A stretch of 64,000 bases of DNA from Bacillota bacterium (lineage in GTDB: Bacteria > Bacillota > Clostridia > Lachnospirales > Lachnospiraceae): the NCBI GenBank assembly GCA_023439505.1, contig JAEXNR010000051.1, positions 35,739 through 99,738 of the forward strand. Reading direction: 5' to 3'. This document shows, piece by piece, positions 34,823 to 42,860 of this stretch. A program made the position numbers and the translations under genes. The notes beneath the pieces were generated by a model that worked only from the letters and a program-made list of their open reading frames with translations, was not told where the DNA came from and searched no databases. The first letter of the stretch is position 1. Each line of letters begins with the position of its first letter.

Positions 34823-36358
34823 ATGGAAAAAGTTATTCATGTAATTGTTTTTGGTATCTATTTATCCGGAATGTTAGGAATTGGCTGGTATTTCTATAAA
34901 AAGAATAAGAACCAGACAGATTATTTCCTGGGCGGAAGAAATCTTAACTTCTGGGTTACTTCAATGAGTGCACAGGCTTCTGATATGAGTGGATGGTTGT
35001 TGATGGGATTACCGGGTACGGCTTTTTTATTGACAAAGGACAATAAGCTGGGAGAAGCAGTGTGGACAGCAGCCGGTTTGGCCATAGGTACCTACCTTAA
35101 CTGGCTGTTTCTGGCTAAGAGATTAAGAAACTATTCTGAAAAGGCGGGGAATTCGATTACAATACCTACCTATCTGGAGAATAGGTTCAGAGATAAAACC
35201 CATCTCATCCGAATTATTTCGGCAATTTTTATCGTAGTGTTCTTCCTGATATATACTGCGGCTCAATTTTCAGCCGGCGCGAAGCTCTTTAATGCCGTAT
35301 TTGGACTGGATTATTCGGTTGCATTAATTATCGGCGCGATTGTTATAGTTTCTTATACCTTTATGGGAGGCTTCCTGGCAGTTTGCTGGACGGATCTGGT
35401 TCAGGGGATTTTGATGTTTTTTGCAATTATTGCGCTTCCCATCATTGCAATTGTAAAACTTGGAGGTGCTGCAGAAACATTTAATCTTGCAGCTTCACTT
35501 ACGAATGCCGCCAATGGTCTGGGTGTTTCAGAATGGACAGGCATTGGAAGCGGATTAAGCCTTCTCAGTATCATTTCTATTGCGGCATGGGGCCTTGGTT
35601 ATTTCGGACAACCTCATATATTGTCAAGATTTATGGGAATACGCAGTGCGAAGGAAATTAAGCCTGCCAGAAGATTGGCGATTGTATGGGTTGTTTTAAC
35701 TTTATTTGCAGCGGTTATTCTTGGCGTTGTAGGGAAAGCTTATGTTTCAACGGTGGTATCTCCAGAGGAACTTGCTTCCATGGATGGTGAGAAAATATTT
35801 ATCTATATCACACAGCATCTGTTACAGGGACCTGGTGCGGCAATTATCGCCGGGCTTTTGTTAACGGCAATTCTTGCAGCAATTATGAGTACGGCAGATT
35901 CTCAGCTGCTGGTTACCTCTTCCGCTATTTCAGAGGATATTGGAAAGACATTGTTCCCTAAGTTAGTTAATGATAAGAGTGCAATTAATATCAGCCGGAT
36001 CAGTGTGGTTGTGATTGCAGTGATAGCATTGGCGATTGCCAGTGATCCCAATAGTTCTGTATTTGATCTTGTCTCATACGCCTGGGCAGGCTTTGGTGCA
36101 GCATTCGGTCCTGCCATATTAATGTCTCTTTACTGGAAGCGCATGAACTGGCAGGGTACACTGGCTGGTATACTTTCCGGTGGTTTGATGGTTTTGGTAT
36201 GGCGTAATTTTATCAAACAATATTTTAACTTATACGAGTTATTACCTGCGTTCATTGTTTCAGCTGTTTTTATCGTAATCGTAAGCCTTCTGACCGGTAA
36301 ACCGGGAAAAGAGATTGAAACCGAATTTAATGAATTTGTTAAGGCAGAGGGAAAATAA
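34823..36358 (+). CDS. putP: Sodium:solute symporter, PutP-like
   Basis: 511 residues from ATG 34823; upstream ATGs in frame lack ribosome binding sites. Thirteen or so membrane segments of the SSS family. PutP-type features include NQTDYFLGGRNLNFWVTSMSAQASDMSGWLLMG near residues 30-65 (SAQASDMSGW is the Na+/proline motif), GQPHILSRFMGI near 270 and ADSQLLVTSSAISED near 358. It most likely imports L-proline with Na+. The gene stands alone with its own leader (TATAAT at 34767) and is followed by the second copy of the 42-bp repeat and a strong bidirectional terminator. Confidence 0.88.
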   Translation: MEKVIHVIVFGIYLSGMLGIGWYFYKKNKNQTDYFLGGRNLNFWVTSMSAQASDMSGWLLMGLPGTAFLLTKDNKLGEAVWTAAGLAIGTYLNWLFLAKRLRNYSEKAGNSITIPTYLENRFRDKTHLIRIISAIFIVVFFLIYTAAQFSAGAKLFNAVFGLDYSVALIIGAIVIVSYTFMGGFLAVCWTDLVQGILMFFAIIALPIIAIVKLGGAAETFNLAASLTNAANGLGVSEWTGIGSGLSLLSIISIAAWGLGYFGQPHILSRFMGIRSAKEIKPARRLAIVWVVLTLFAAVILGVVGKAYVSTVVSPEELASMDGEKIFIYITQHLLQGPGAAIIAGLLLTAILAAIMSTADSQLLVTSSAISEDIGKTLFPKLVNDKSAINISRISVVVIAVIALAIASDPNSSVFDLVSYAWAGFGAAFGPAILMSLYWKRMNWQGTLAGILSGGLMVLVWRNFIKQYFNLYELLPAFIVSAVFIVIVSLLTGKPGKEIETEFNEFVKAEGK

Positions 36359-36422
36359 GCAGGAGGGATCGGAAGGTTTATTTCTGCTCATGAATTCGTG
36401 TGAAAATAAAGTACAATTTACA

Positions 36423-36464
36423 CACGTTGAATTTATGCGTATGAGCAAGTAGCACGCATGGACG
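36423..36464 (+). repeat. 42-bp dispersed hairpin repeat, copy 2
   Basis: Second copy of the element at 33947-33988. Its stem ATGCGT / ACGCAT is fully Watson-Crick, and the internal pair at positions 22/28 is A-T here against G-C in copy 1. It lies 60 bp after the putP stop. Confidence 0.8.
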
Positions 36465-36475
36465 CTAGTATCTAT

Positions 36476-36533
36476 AAAATAAGGGAGGATGCTAACAACA
36501 GCACAGCTGCTTTAGTATCCTCCCTTATTTTGT
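36476..36533. terminator. Long bidirectional terminator between putP and sstT
   Basis: A 20-bp stem (36476-36495 with 36512-36531, a single G-U pair) starts with AAAAT and ends with ATTTT, so it has T runs on both strands. It separates two convergent genes. Confidence 0.9.
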
Positions 36534-36611
36534 CTCTCAAGACAGAAAAATTACTTGCCTCATCATTATGTTATGCACCTGACCGGCGCATGATTTTCAA
36601 TTCTTCCTGTT

Positions 36612-37835
36612 TTAGAAGGTATGATTGCCTTGTTTTCTTCTCTTCGCGAATTCTGCCGTTGCTGTGAAAAGTACGTCGGTGGAGGAGTTCAGTGCTGTTT
36701 CAAAGGAATCCTGCAGTACCCCTATAATAAAGCCGACGCCAACAACCTTCATAACAACGTCACCGGGAACACCAAACAAACTGCAGGCCAGAGGAATTAA
36801 TAACAGGGAACCGCCCGCTACCCCGGAAGCGCCACAGGCACTGATCGCAGATAATAAACTCAGTATGATTGCCGTACCGATATCCACCTGAATATTCAGG
36901 GTATGAACAGCTGCAAGTGTGAGCACAGAGATGGTGACAGCCGCACCGGCCATATTAATTGTAGCGCCCAGGGGGATGGATACGGAATAAGTATCCTGAT
37001 CCAGGCCTAACTTCTCGCAAAGACTCATGTTAACCGGTATGTTAGCGGCAGAGCTTCTTGTAAAGAATGCGGTGATTCCGCTTTCTTTGATACATTTTAA
37101 TACCAGGGGATAGGGATTTTTGCGAATGTTAAGATAAACGATGATTGGATTTACAACAAGAGCCACAAAAAGCATACATCCAATCAATAACATCAACAAT
37201 TTCCCATAGCTTAATAAGGACCGGAGCCCATTGGTCGCGATTGAATCAAATACCAGTCCCATAATACCCAGAGGAGCCAAATTAATTACCCATTTAACAA
37301 TTTGAGAAATGGCATCAGAAAAATTGGACAGCATGGTTTTTGTCGTATCGGGTGCATTTTTTAATGCATATCCCAACAAAATGGCCCAGGTCAGAATTCC
37401 GATGTAATTGGCGTTAAACAAAGCCTTGACCGGATTATCCACTAAATTCAGCAGCAGATTTTTCAGGACTTCGATAATTCCACCCGGAGGTGTAATCTCC
37501 TGCGCAGTTGACGCCAGGGTGAGACTGACCGGAAAGAGAAAGCTTGCAATTACAGCGATCAATCCGGCTAAAAATGTTCCGGTCAGATAAAGTAAAATGA
37601 TGGATTTCATATTCGTCTGTTGACCGGTTTTGTGCTGTGAGATTGCATTCATGACAAGAAAAAATACTAAAATAGGTGCTACCGCCTTTAGTGCGCCGAC
37701 AAATAAGGTGCCAAGTATAACGATTGGTTTGGCATAACCCGGAACCGTAAGCGCGAGAATAATTCCAAGAATCATTCCAACTAAGATACGTTTTACCAAG
37801 CTTAATTGATTCCATTGTTTCATTAAATTCCTCAT
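36612..37835 (-). CDS. sstT: Serine/threonine:Na+ symporter SstT-like
   Basis: 407 residues from ATG 37835 with GAGGTG upstream; a GTG four codons earlier and an ATG four codons later are alternatives. Dicarboxylate/amino acid:cation symporter fold. Eight membrane segments plus the family motifs ITAFFTRSSAANIPVNM near residue 280 and GATINMAGAAVTISVLTL near 312. The SstT subfamily is indicated by the N-terminal SLVKRILVGMILGIILAL and the LGTLFVGALKAVAPILVFFLVMNAI region. Imports serine and threonine with Na+. Monocistronic, in convergent orientation with putP. Confidence 0.88.
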   Translation of the reverse strand: MRNLMKQWNQLSLVKRILVGMILGIILALTVPGYAKPIVILGTLFVGALKAVAPILVFFLVMNAISQHKTGQQTNMKSIILLYLTGTFLAGLIAVIASFLFPVSLTLASTAQEITPPGGIIEVLKNLLLNLVDNPVKALFNANYIGILTWAILLGYALKNAPDTTKTMLSNFSDAISQIVKWVINLAPLGIMGLVFDSIATNGLRSLLSYGKLLMLLIGCMLFVALVVNPIIVYLNIRKNPYPLVLKCIKESGITAFFTRSSAANIPVNMSLCEKLGLDQDTYSVSIPLGATINMAGAAVTISVLTLAAVHTLNIQVDIGTAIILSLLSAISACGASGVAGGSLLLIPLACSLFGVPGDVVMKVVGVGFIIGVLQDSFETALNSSTDVLFTATAEFAKRRKQGNHTF

Positions 37836-38149
37836 GTAATAGTTCACCTCATAATTTGATTTGTTAAATAATTGCGAAGTTGTATCATTTGTATGTTTGA
37901 TACACGGTGATATCCGTTCTATCGCTTTAACGTTCTTCTCTCTCTATACTGAAATAGTATTAACTGTATATACAATAGCATCAATTGTGAATTTTTGCAA
38001 TGACATCTTTCTTCCAGTTTATAAGGAATATAACTTTAATTATTTCAATCATCAAATTTTTTATACAATAAACTCAGGGTGTAACTCAGAGCTGTATTCT
38101 GTTATAATAAACTACAGATAATAAATTACGTGATATCCATCACCCTGCA
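37836..38149. other. Divergent spacer between sstT and the DUF6803-like gene
   Basis: No gene is seen. It holds an inverted repeat TGTATCA / TGATACA (37881-37904, 10-bp centre) about 46 bp upstream of the sstT start, a candidate operator. It also holds ATACT / AGTAT (37946-37960) and a TATAAT at 38103-38108 that may serve the plus-strand gene. Confidence 0.45.
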
Positions 38150-38193
38150 ATTTCTGCATAATTTCTGCATAATTTCTACATAATTTCTACATA
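38150..38193 (+). repeat. 11-bp tandem repeat, four copies
   Basis: ATTTCTGCATA twice, then ATTTCTACATA twice, head to tail with no gaps. The 11-bp period is close to one helical turn. It lies 50-95 bp before the DUF6803-like start codon, downstream of the probable -10 box, so it is in the transcribed leader. Confidence 0.85.
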
Positions 38194-38243
38194 ATCATCC
38201 TGTAATATGATCCGGTAAGGACATTATGAAGGAGGATCATACA

Positions 38244-38732
38244 ATGAGTAATGCAATGACACATTACATGGAACTATTGGCTGCCAATCAACCCTGGAAT
38301 TTGCTTTTGTTCATGGCAATACCGGTAATCTGTGCCGAGACACTGGCAATTACTGAACTTATCATATTATTTACCAGAAATGATAAGGGAACAGCAAAGG
38401 CAATCAGTAAAATAACAGGAATATTTGCCGGTCTTTATTTTCTGGGGGTCTTTATTTACCTGTTTATAAATGCTGTAATTCCCTTGACTTCAACCGGATC
38501 ATGGAGGGGAGCAACAGATATTATTGCAGTTGGATTTTATCTGGCAGGAGTGATCCCATTTCTGGGGATTACATTACTGGAACTAAATGTGATTGGAAGG
38601 AATAAAAATGGCATCGGTAAACTAAAGCTTCACACAATTTTTGTAGGTGTTTTTCTCGTTGTTGCGCATATAGCAATGATTTTTGGTATGCTTAATCCGG
38701 AATTATTTACAATAAGCAGTGGTGGAATGTAA
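38244..38732 (+). CDS. DUF6803-like integral membrane protein
   Basis: 162 residues from ATG 38244, with GAAGGAGGA upstream; an ATG six codons earlier overlaps that site. Four membrane segments (about 22-42, 60-80, 92-115 and 132-152). The N-terminus MSNAMTHYMELLAANQPWNLLLFMAIP resembles small clostridial membrane proteins annotated as DUF6803. I recall the pattern but could not check it. No catalytic motif is visible. It shares a possible transcript with the DUF1801 protein encoded 18 bp downstream. Confidence 0.65.
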   Translation: MSNAMTHYMELLAANQPWNLLLFMAIPVICAETLAITELIILFTRNDKGTAKAISKITGIFAGLYFLGVFIYLFINAVIPLTSTGSWRGATDIIAVGFYLAGVIPFLGITLLELNVIGRNKNGIGKLKLHTIFVGVFLVVAHIAMIFGMLNPELFTISSGGM

Positions 38733-38750
38733 GATCGGAAAGGACAATCT

Positions 38751-39140
38751 ATGGAAGATAAGAAAGTGAGTTACCAGACAGTAGATGATTATATCATGCA
38801 GTGTACACCTGAAATTCAGAATATCCTTCAAAATATTAGAAATGTGATCAAAGAGGAGGCACCTGAGGTCAAGGAAAAGATCAGTTATCAGATGCCGACC
38901 TTTATATTTCATGGTATTTTGGTTCACTTTGCTGCGTATCAAAAACATATCGGATTTTATCCTGCACCAAGCGGGATCGAACAATTTGAGCAGGATTTAG
39001 CTGAGTATAAACATGCAAAAGGTTCGATACAATTTCCACTTCATAAACCAATTCCATATGATTTGATCAGAAGGATCGTAAGATTCCGGGTATCGGAAAA
39101 CCTGCAAATATCTCAGGAGAACCCTAAGAGTAAGAAATAG
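38751..39140 (+). CDS. DUF1801 (YdhG-like) small protein
   Basis: 129 residues. DUF1801 features: TVDDYIMQCTPEIQNILQNIRNVIKEEAPEVKEKISYQMPTF, then HFAAYQKHIGFYPAPSGIEQF and a charged C-terminus. Bacillus YdhG has a frataxin-like fold and has been proposed as an iron chaperone; the general family function is unsettled. AAGGACA-like ribosome binding site before ATG 38751. Confidence 0.85.
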   Translation: MEDKKVSYQTVDDYIMQCTPEIQNILQNIRNVIKEEAPEVKEKISYQMPTFIFHGILVHFAAYQKHIGFYPAPSGIEQFEQDLAEYKHAKGSIQFPLHKPIPYDLIRRIVRFRVSENLQISQENPKSKK

Positions 39141-39152
39141 CTGAAGAGAATT

Positions 39153-39328
39153 AATAAAAGCAAACAATAAAAGCAAACAATAAAAGCAAACATTATAATG
39201 TAAACATAATAAAGCAGATGGAATAAAACTCACATATGAAAGCAAACACATGAAAGCAAAATGAAATAATGCAAAACAAAGTATGAACAGAATAAAGTAT
39301 GAACAGAATAAAGTATGCACAGAATAAA
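39153..39328 (+). repeat. Two adjacent short tandem repeats (13 bp x3 and 16 bp x3)
   Basis: AATAAAAGCAAAC occurs three times (39153-39191). After an AAAGCA-rich spacer, GTATGAACAGAATAAA occurs three times (39281-39328, last copy with one change). Both are purine/A-rich on the plus strand and lie in the 3' untranslated region before the terminator. Confidence 0.85.
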
Positions 39329-39340
39329 GGCAAATTGAAT

Positions 39341-39372
39341 AAAACTTCGGGTAAGATAACCCGAAGTTTTTT
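39341..39372. terminator. Bidirectional terminator
   Basis: AAAACTTCGGGT (39341-39352) pairs perfectly with ACCCGAAGTTTT (39359-39370), with T runs on both strands. It separates the DUF1801 gene from the convergent DUF2512-like gene. Confidence 0.9.
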
Positions 39373-39410
39373 AATGAAGAAAAAGCTTGTCAGATTTAAT
39401 TAAAGTCAGG

Positions 39411-39851
39411 CTAATCATTATCTTCGTTATAGGAATAATAGAATTTTCTGCCGCTTTCTTCTGAAAATTCCAGTTCTATCAAGAAGTCAGGAAGCCGAAG
39501 AGATTTCACTGTACCGATACTAAAAAGGAATAGATGGAAATAATATTCCACTGCAGCGATTAAGAATCCAAAAATAATATAGTGAAAGAGTTGATCGGGT
39601 TGGCGATATAGAAACGTGTCAATCATAAAAGTAACACCAACAGAGACAAATCCGTCAATCAAAGCTGCTGTCAGATTGCTTAATTTCGGCAGTAAGCGGA
39701 AATCAATTATCACAGAATTAAAGATGATCACCTCAGTTGTTAGCAAAAGAAGTTGAGCAAAGGAACGATGCGATAACAATGAAAACACAATGAACACAGC
39801 GCCGGATGTAAGAATAACTTTTGTGGCTAAGATGGATAATAATTTCCTCAT
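39411..39851 (-). CDS. DUF2512 (YndM-like) membrane protein
   Basis: 146 residues from ATG 39851, with AAAGGGA upstream; a longer frame lacks a ribosome binding site. Four membrane segments in the first 115 residues (KLLSILATKVILTSGAVFIVFSLL, LLLLTTEVIIFNSVI, TAALIDGFVSVGVTFMID, IIFGFLIAAVEYYFHLFLF). The acidic tail ends in YYSYNEDND. The arrangement matches Bacillus YndM (DUF2512). Function unknown. Transcribed divergently from the HAD gene at 40045. Confidence 0.7.
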   Translation of the reverse strand: MRKLLSILATKVILTSGAVFIVFSLLSHRSFAQLLLLTTEVIIFNSVIIDFRLLPKLSNLTAALIDGFVSVGVTFMIDTFLYRQPDQLFHYIIFGFLIAAVEYYFHLFLFSIGTVKSLRLPDFLIELEFSEESGRKFYYSYNEDND

Positions 39852-39957
39852 GTGAATGGTCCCTTTCTTAATATAATTATTTAGTATTTTAGCCGGAAAC
39901 AAGAAATATAATTCTTAGAATTTAATCATTTGTTAATAAACATTTTATTTATATTTC

Positions 39958-39987
39958 TTGCATTCAATATTCGTATCGTAGTAAAAT
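39958..39987 (+). promoter_or_regulatory. Promoter of the HAD/DUF5685/J-domain operon
   Basis: TTGCAT (39958-39963) and TAAAAT (39982-39987) are 18 bp apart, about 57 bp upstream of the HAD start codon. Confidence 0.6.
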
Positions 39988-40044
39988 AAGAAAGTATCTT
40001 TGAGTTCATGAAATGATACGCATGATTTTGAAAGGCGCAAATGA

Positions 40045-40656
40045 ATGATAAAAAATATTATTTTTGATTTAGGTAACGTATTAATCTCCTTTCAGCCGAA
40101 AGAATATTTTACTAAGATCTTTCTTAATGAGGCACGGGCTGTGGCAATGATCAATTGTGTGTTTAAGCATAAGTACTGGTCCGACCTTGATAAAGGAATT
40201 TTGACGGAAGAAGAGGCCACGGAATTGTTCTGCCAGGATGCACCCCACCTGGAAAGTGACATTCGACAGGGCATGAGGATGTGGAAGGATATGCTGGTGC
40301 CGATTCCTGAAACTGTTCATATTTTAGAAGAGTTGAAAGAAGCAGGATATCAACTTTTTGTATTGTCCAATTATCCAAGGGAAGCATTTGAACGAACAAG
40401 TTCCGGGAATGATTTTTTCAACCTGTTTGACGGAACAGTTATCTCCTATACCGTTGGAATGACAAAGCCGCAAAAAGAAATTTATGAATATCTGCTTCAA
40501 AGATATGCTTTAACAGCACAAGAGACTTTGTTTATCGATGATTTGGAAGAAAATATCATGGGCGCTGAGAAGTTAAACATACATACGATCTTATTTCGAA
40601 GTTCCAATCAGCTTGGCACCTACATAAGGGAATATCTGAAACAAGAAATAAACTAA
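40045..40656 (+). CDS. HAD-superfamily hydrolase (YihX-like)
   Basis: 203 residues. Motif I DLGNVL (8-13), motif II VLSNYP near residue 109, lysine in TKPQKEIYEYL near 145 and motif IV FIDDLEENIMGAEKLNI near 168. The D-L-G pattern and short cap are typical of the YihX/haloacid dehalogenase-like phosphatase group acting on sugar phosphates; substrate not assigned. First gene of a four-gene set with DUF5685, a J-domain protein and a membrane protein. Confidence 0.87.
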   Translation: MIKNIIFDLGNVLISFQPKEYFTKIFLNEARAVAMINCVFKHKYWSDLDKGILTEEEATELFCQDAPHLESDIRQGMRMWKDMLVPIPETVHILEELKEAGYQLFVLSNYPREAFERTSSGNDFFNLFDGTVISYTVGMTKPQKEIYEYLLQRYALTAQETLFIDDLEENIMGAEKLNIHTILFRSSNQLGTYIREYLKQEIN

Positions 40657-40675
40657 ATTAAGTTAGGAAGAATAC

Positions 40676-41515
40676 ATGTTTGGATATGTAACAATCTATA
40701 AACCGGAACTTAAGATGAAGGACTTCTATCAATATAAGGCTTATTACTGCGGTCTATGCAAGACGTTAAAAGAACGCTATGGACGGTTTGGTCAGATGAC
40801 GTTGACATATGACCTGACATTTCTTATTATATTATTGACGTCCCTGTACGAACGGGAATTGACCAGAGAAGGACATCACTGTATCATACATCCCTTAAAG
40901 AAGCATGAAATGGTATGGAATGAAATCAGTGAGTACGCCGCCGATATGAATATTGCATTGACCTATCATCATTTTCTGGATGATTGGGAGGATGAAAAGA
41001 ATCTATCGGGGTTTCTTGGAACTTTCGTACTAAGACATAAATATAAACGAATTTACAAACAATATCCAAGACAATGCGAGAAAATTGTAGAATGTTTGAA
41101 AACCCTGCAGGTCTGTGAGAAAAATGAGGAATCAAATCTGGATCAGGTATCCCGAAGCTTTGGGGAATTGATGGCTGAGTTGTTTGTTTTCCGGCAGGAT
41201 CAGTGGGAAGAGCCCTTGCGCAGATTAGGTTTTTTTCTGGGAAAATTCATTTATTTTATGGATGCGTATGAAGACCTTGAGAAAGACAAAAAAAAAGGAA
41301 ACTATAACCCATTAAAATCATTAGCCAAAAAGGAATCCTACGAAGCGGATTGTGAGAATATACTGGTAATGATGATGGCCGAATGCACCAGTGCGTTTGA
41401 GAAATTACCCTGCCTGTTACATGGGGATATTCTGAAGAATATTCTGTATGAAGGAGTCTGGGTGAAATATGACAAGATACAAACAGAGAAGAAAGAAAGA
41501 GGGACAAACGTATGA
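40676..41515 (+). CDS. DUF5685 family protein
   Basis: 279 residues, mostly helical, no signal peptide. N-terminal signature MFGYVTIYKPELKMKDFYQYKAYYCGLCKTLKERYGRFGQ with a CGLC motif. An acidic/aromatic region DAYEDLEKDKKKGNYNPL near residue 200 and cysteine residues at EADCEN and AECTSAF. The family is restricted to Clostridia and is typically next to a J-domain gene, as here; the stop overlaps the next ATG by four bases. The helical YEDLEKDKKKGN segment recalls terpenoid-synthase-like folds, but no function is known. Confidence 0.82.
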   Translation: MFGYVTIYKPELKMKDFYQYKAYYCGLCKTLKERYGRFGQMTLTYDLTFLIILLTSLYERELTREGHHCIIHPLKKHEMVWNEISEYAADMNIALTYHHFLDDWEDEKNLSGFLGTFVLRHKYKRIYKQYPRQCEKIVECLKTLQVCEKNEESNLDQVSRSFGELMAELFVFRQDQWEEPLRRLGFFLGKFIYFMDAYEDLEKDKKKGNYNPLKSLAKKESYEADCENILVMMMAECTSAFEKLPCLLHGDILKNILYEGVWVKYDKIQTEKKERGTNV

Positions 41516-42129
41516 TAGATCCGTATAAAGTACTGGGCATATCGCCAAGTGCATCCAATGATGAGATAAAAAAAGCATTCAGGGAATTAAGCAGAAAATA
41601 TCATCCTGATTCCTATATCGACAACCCCCTGGCCGGTTTGGCGGAGGAAAAGTTTAAAGAAGTTCAGGAAGCCTACGAGCTAATCATGAAGGAACGAGAA
41701 CGCGGCGGTACTTACGGCGGATATCAGTATGGTCAGGGATATGGTTCAGGTAATGCAGGAGATAATTCCCCGGAATTAAATGACGTATATCAGCATATTA
41801 ATGCAAGGCATTATAATGAAGCACTTCATATTCTTTCCAGGGTTTCTTATAAAAATGCAAGATGGTATTATTATAGTGCGGTTGCGAATGCAGGCATCGG
41901 AAATAATATTGAAGCCTTAAACCATGCGCAGCAGGCAGTATCAATGGAACCGGCAAATCCGGAATATTCAAATTTCTTGAATCAGCTGCAGTGGAGAAAT
42001 CAAAGGTATCAGAATACCAGTTATAACAATGGCAGGCCAAGATATGGTACGGGGAATTTATGTTGTGATTTATGGTGTGCGGATTCCTTATGTGAATGTA
42101 TGGGAGGAGATCTTTGTTCATGCTTTTAA
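41512..42129 (+). CDS. J-domain protein with cysteine-rich C-terminus
   Basis: 205 residues. N-terminal J domain (1-65) with the HPD motif in RKYHPDSY near residue 34, needed to stimulate a DnaK ATPase. A Gly/Tyr-rich linker follows (about 68-90). TPR-like helices (about 98-155) include HYNEALHILSRVSYKNARWYY. The last 23 residues contain seven cysteines (LCCDLWCADSLCECM, then LCSCF), suggesting metal binding or disulfides. It probably acts as a dedicated DnaK co-chaperone for the neighbouring proteins. The stop codon region overlaps the next gene by 10 bp. Confidence 0.85.
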   Translation: MIDPYKVLGISPSASNDEIKKAFRELSRKYHPDSYIDNPLAGLAEEKFKEVQEAYELIMKERERGGTYGGYQYGQGYGSGNAGDNSPELNDVYQHINARHYNEALHILSRVSYKNARWYYYSAVANAGIGNNIEALNHAQQAVSMEPANPEYSNFLNQLQWRNQRYQNTSYNNGRPRYGTGNLCCDLWCADSLCECMGGDLCSCF

Positions 42130-42653
42130 ATGCAAAAAAGTTGGCTTTTTTGGGACTATTGTTAGCTTTTGCAGATTTACTGATTATATTTAGCGGCATC
42201 CTGGAATTCAACACACTATTCCTGTTGGCAGCTGCATCCTTTTGCGTGGGCATTGCCATCAGGGAGACCGATATCCGAATTGGCTTTGGGTTTTATCTTG
42301 CCTGCATTTTCATTGGTATTATGCTGGCTCCCAATAAACTTTATTGCATTACCTTTGCTGCCATGGGATTATACCTGGTGCTGATGGAATATTCCTGGGG
42401 CAAGGTGATCGGACGAAGATCTGTAAAAGACAAAACAAAAGTATTCTGGATGGTAAAGTACCTTATTTTTAATCTTATTTTTATACCCATGATACTATTT
42501 TTCCCTAAGTTGATTTATCAGGGCAGTATTAGTCCTTTCATATTACTTTTGATGATAATAGGGGGGCAGGTTGCTCTATATCTCTATGATTATGCCTACC
42601 ATTACTTTCAAAGTGTAATCTGGGGTAAGCTGCGGATGATTTTAAAATTATAG
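42120..42653 (+). CDS. Hypothetical integral membrane protein after the J-domain gene
   Basis: 177 residues from ATG 42120, with GGGAGGAG upstream inside the J-domain gene. Five to six membrane segments (LAFLGLLLAFADLLIIFSG, LFLLAAASFCVGIAI, FGFYLACIFIGIMLA, ITFAAMGLYLVLMEYS, YLIFNLIFIPMILFF, SPFILLLMIIGGQVALYLY). No known family recognised. It is the last gene of the HAD/DUF5685/J-domain operon and is followed by a terminator. Confidence 0.7.
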   Translation: MLLNAKKLAFLGLLLAFADLLIIFSGILEFNTLFLLAAASFCVGIAIRETDIRIGFGFYLACIFIGIMLAPNKLYCITFAAMGLYLVLMEYSWGKVIGRRSVKDKTKVFWMVKYLIFNLIFIPMILFFPKLIYQGSISPFILLLMIIGGQVALYLYDYAYHYFQSVIWGKLRMILKL

Positions 42654-42689
42654 AAGCTGAGAAAGAATAAACACATAGTAGTCGAATGA

Positions 42690-42732
42690 ATGCTGTTCCT
42701 GCAATTATGAATAGGAGCAGTATTTTTTTTGT
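42690..42732 (+). terminator. Terminator of the J-domain operon
   Basis: CTGTTCCT (42693-42700) pairs with AGGAGCAG (42713-42720, one G-U), followed by a long T run. Confidence 0.85.
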
Positions 42733-42784
42733 GTAATTTGTATAATTATATCATCATTTGCTATGAAATCTTTTACGAGACTCA

Positions 42785-42813
42785 TTGTAAAGCAAAATAT
42801 CGAGTGATATAAT
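42785..42813 (+). promoter_or_regulatory. Promoter of the Ech hydrogenase operon
   Basis: TTGTAA (42785-42790), a 17-base spacer and TATAAT (42808-42813) preceded by TGA: a near-consensus extended -10 promoter 48 bp upstream of the first subunit gene. Confidence 0.85.
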
Positions 42814-42860
42814 AATCTGTTGTAAAAAGAAAAAATGAAGATTCAGGGAGATAAAATGTT

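Noticed and set aside
37861..38121. Plus-strand 86-residue reading frame between sstT and the DUF6803-like gene
   Set aside because: No ribosome binding site, no similarity recognised, unusual composition, and it covers the probable regulatory spacer of sstT.
39153..39328. CRISPR-like short repeats
   Set aside because: The repeats are directly tandem, have no unique spacers, have two different units, and there are no cas genes in the window.
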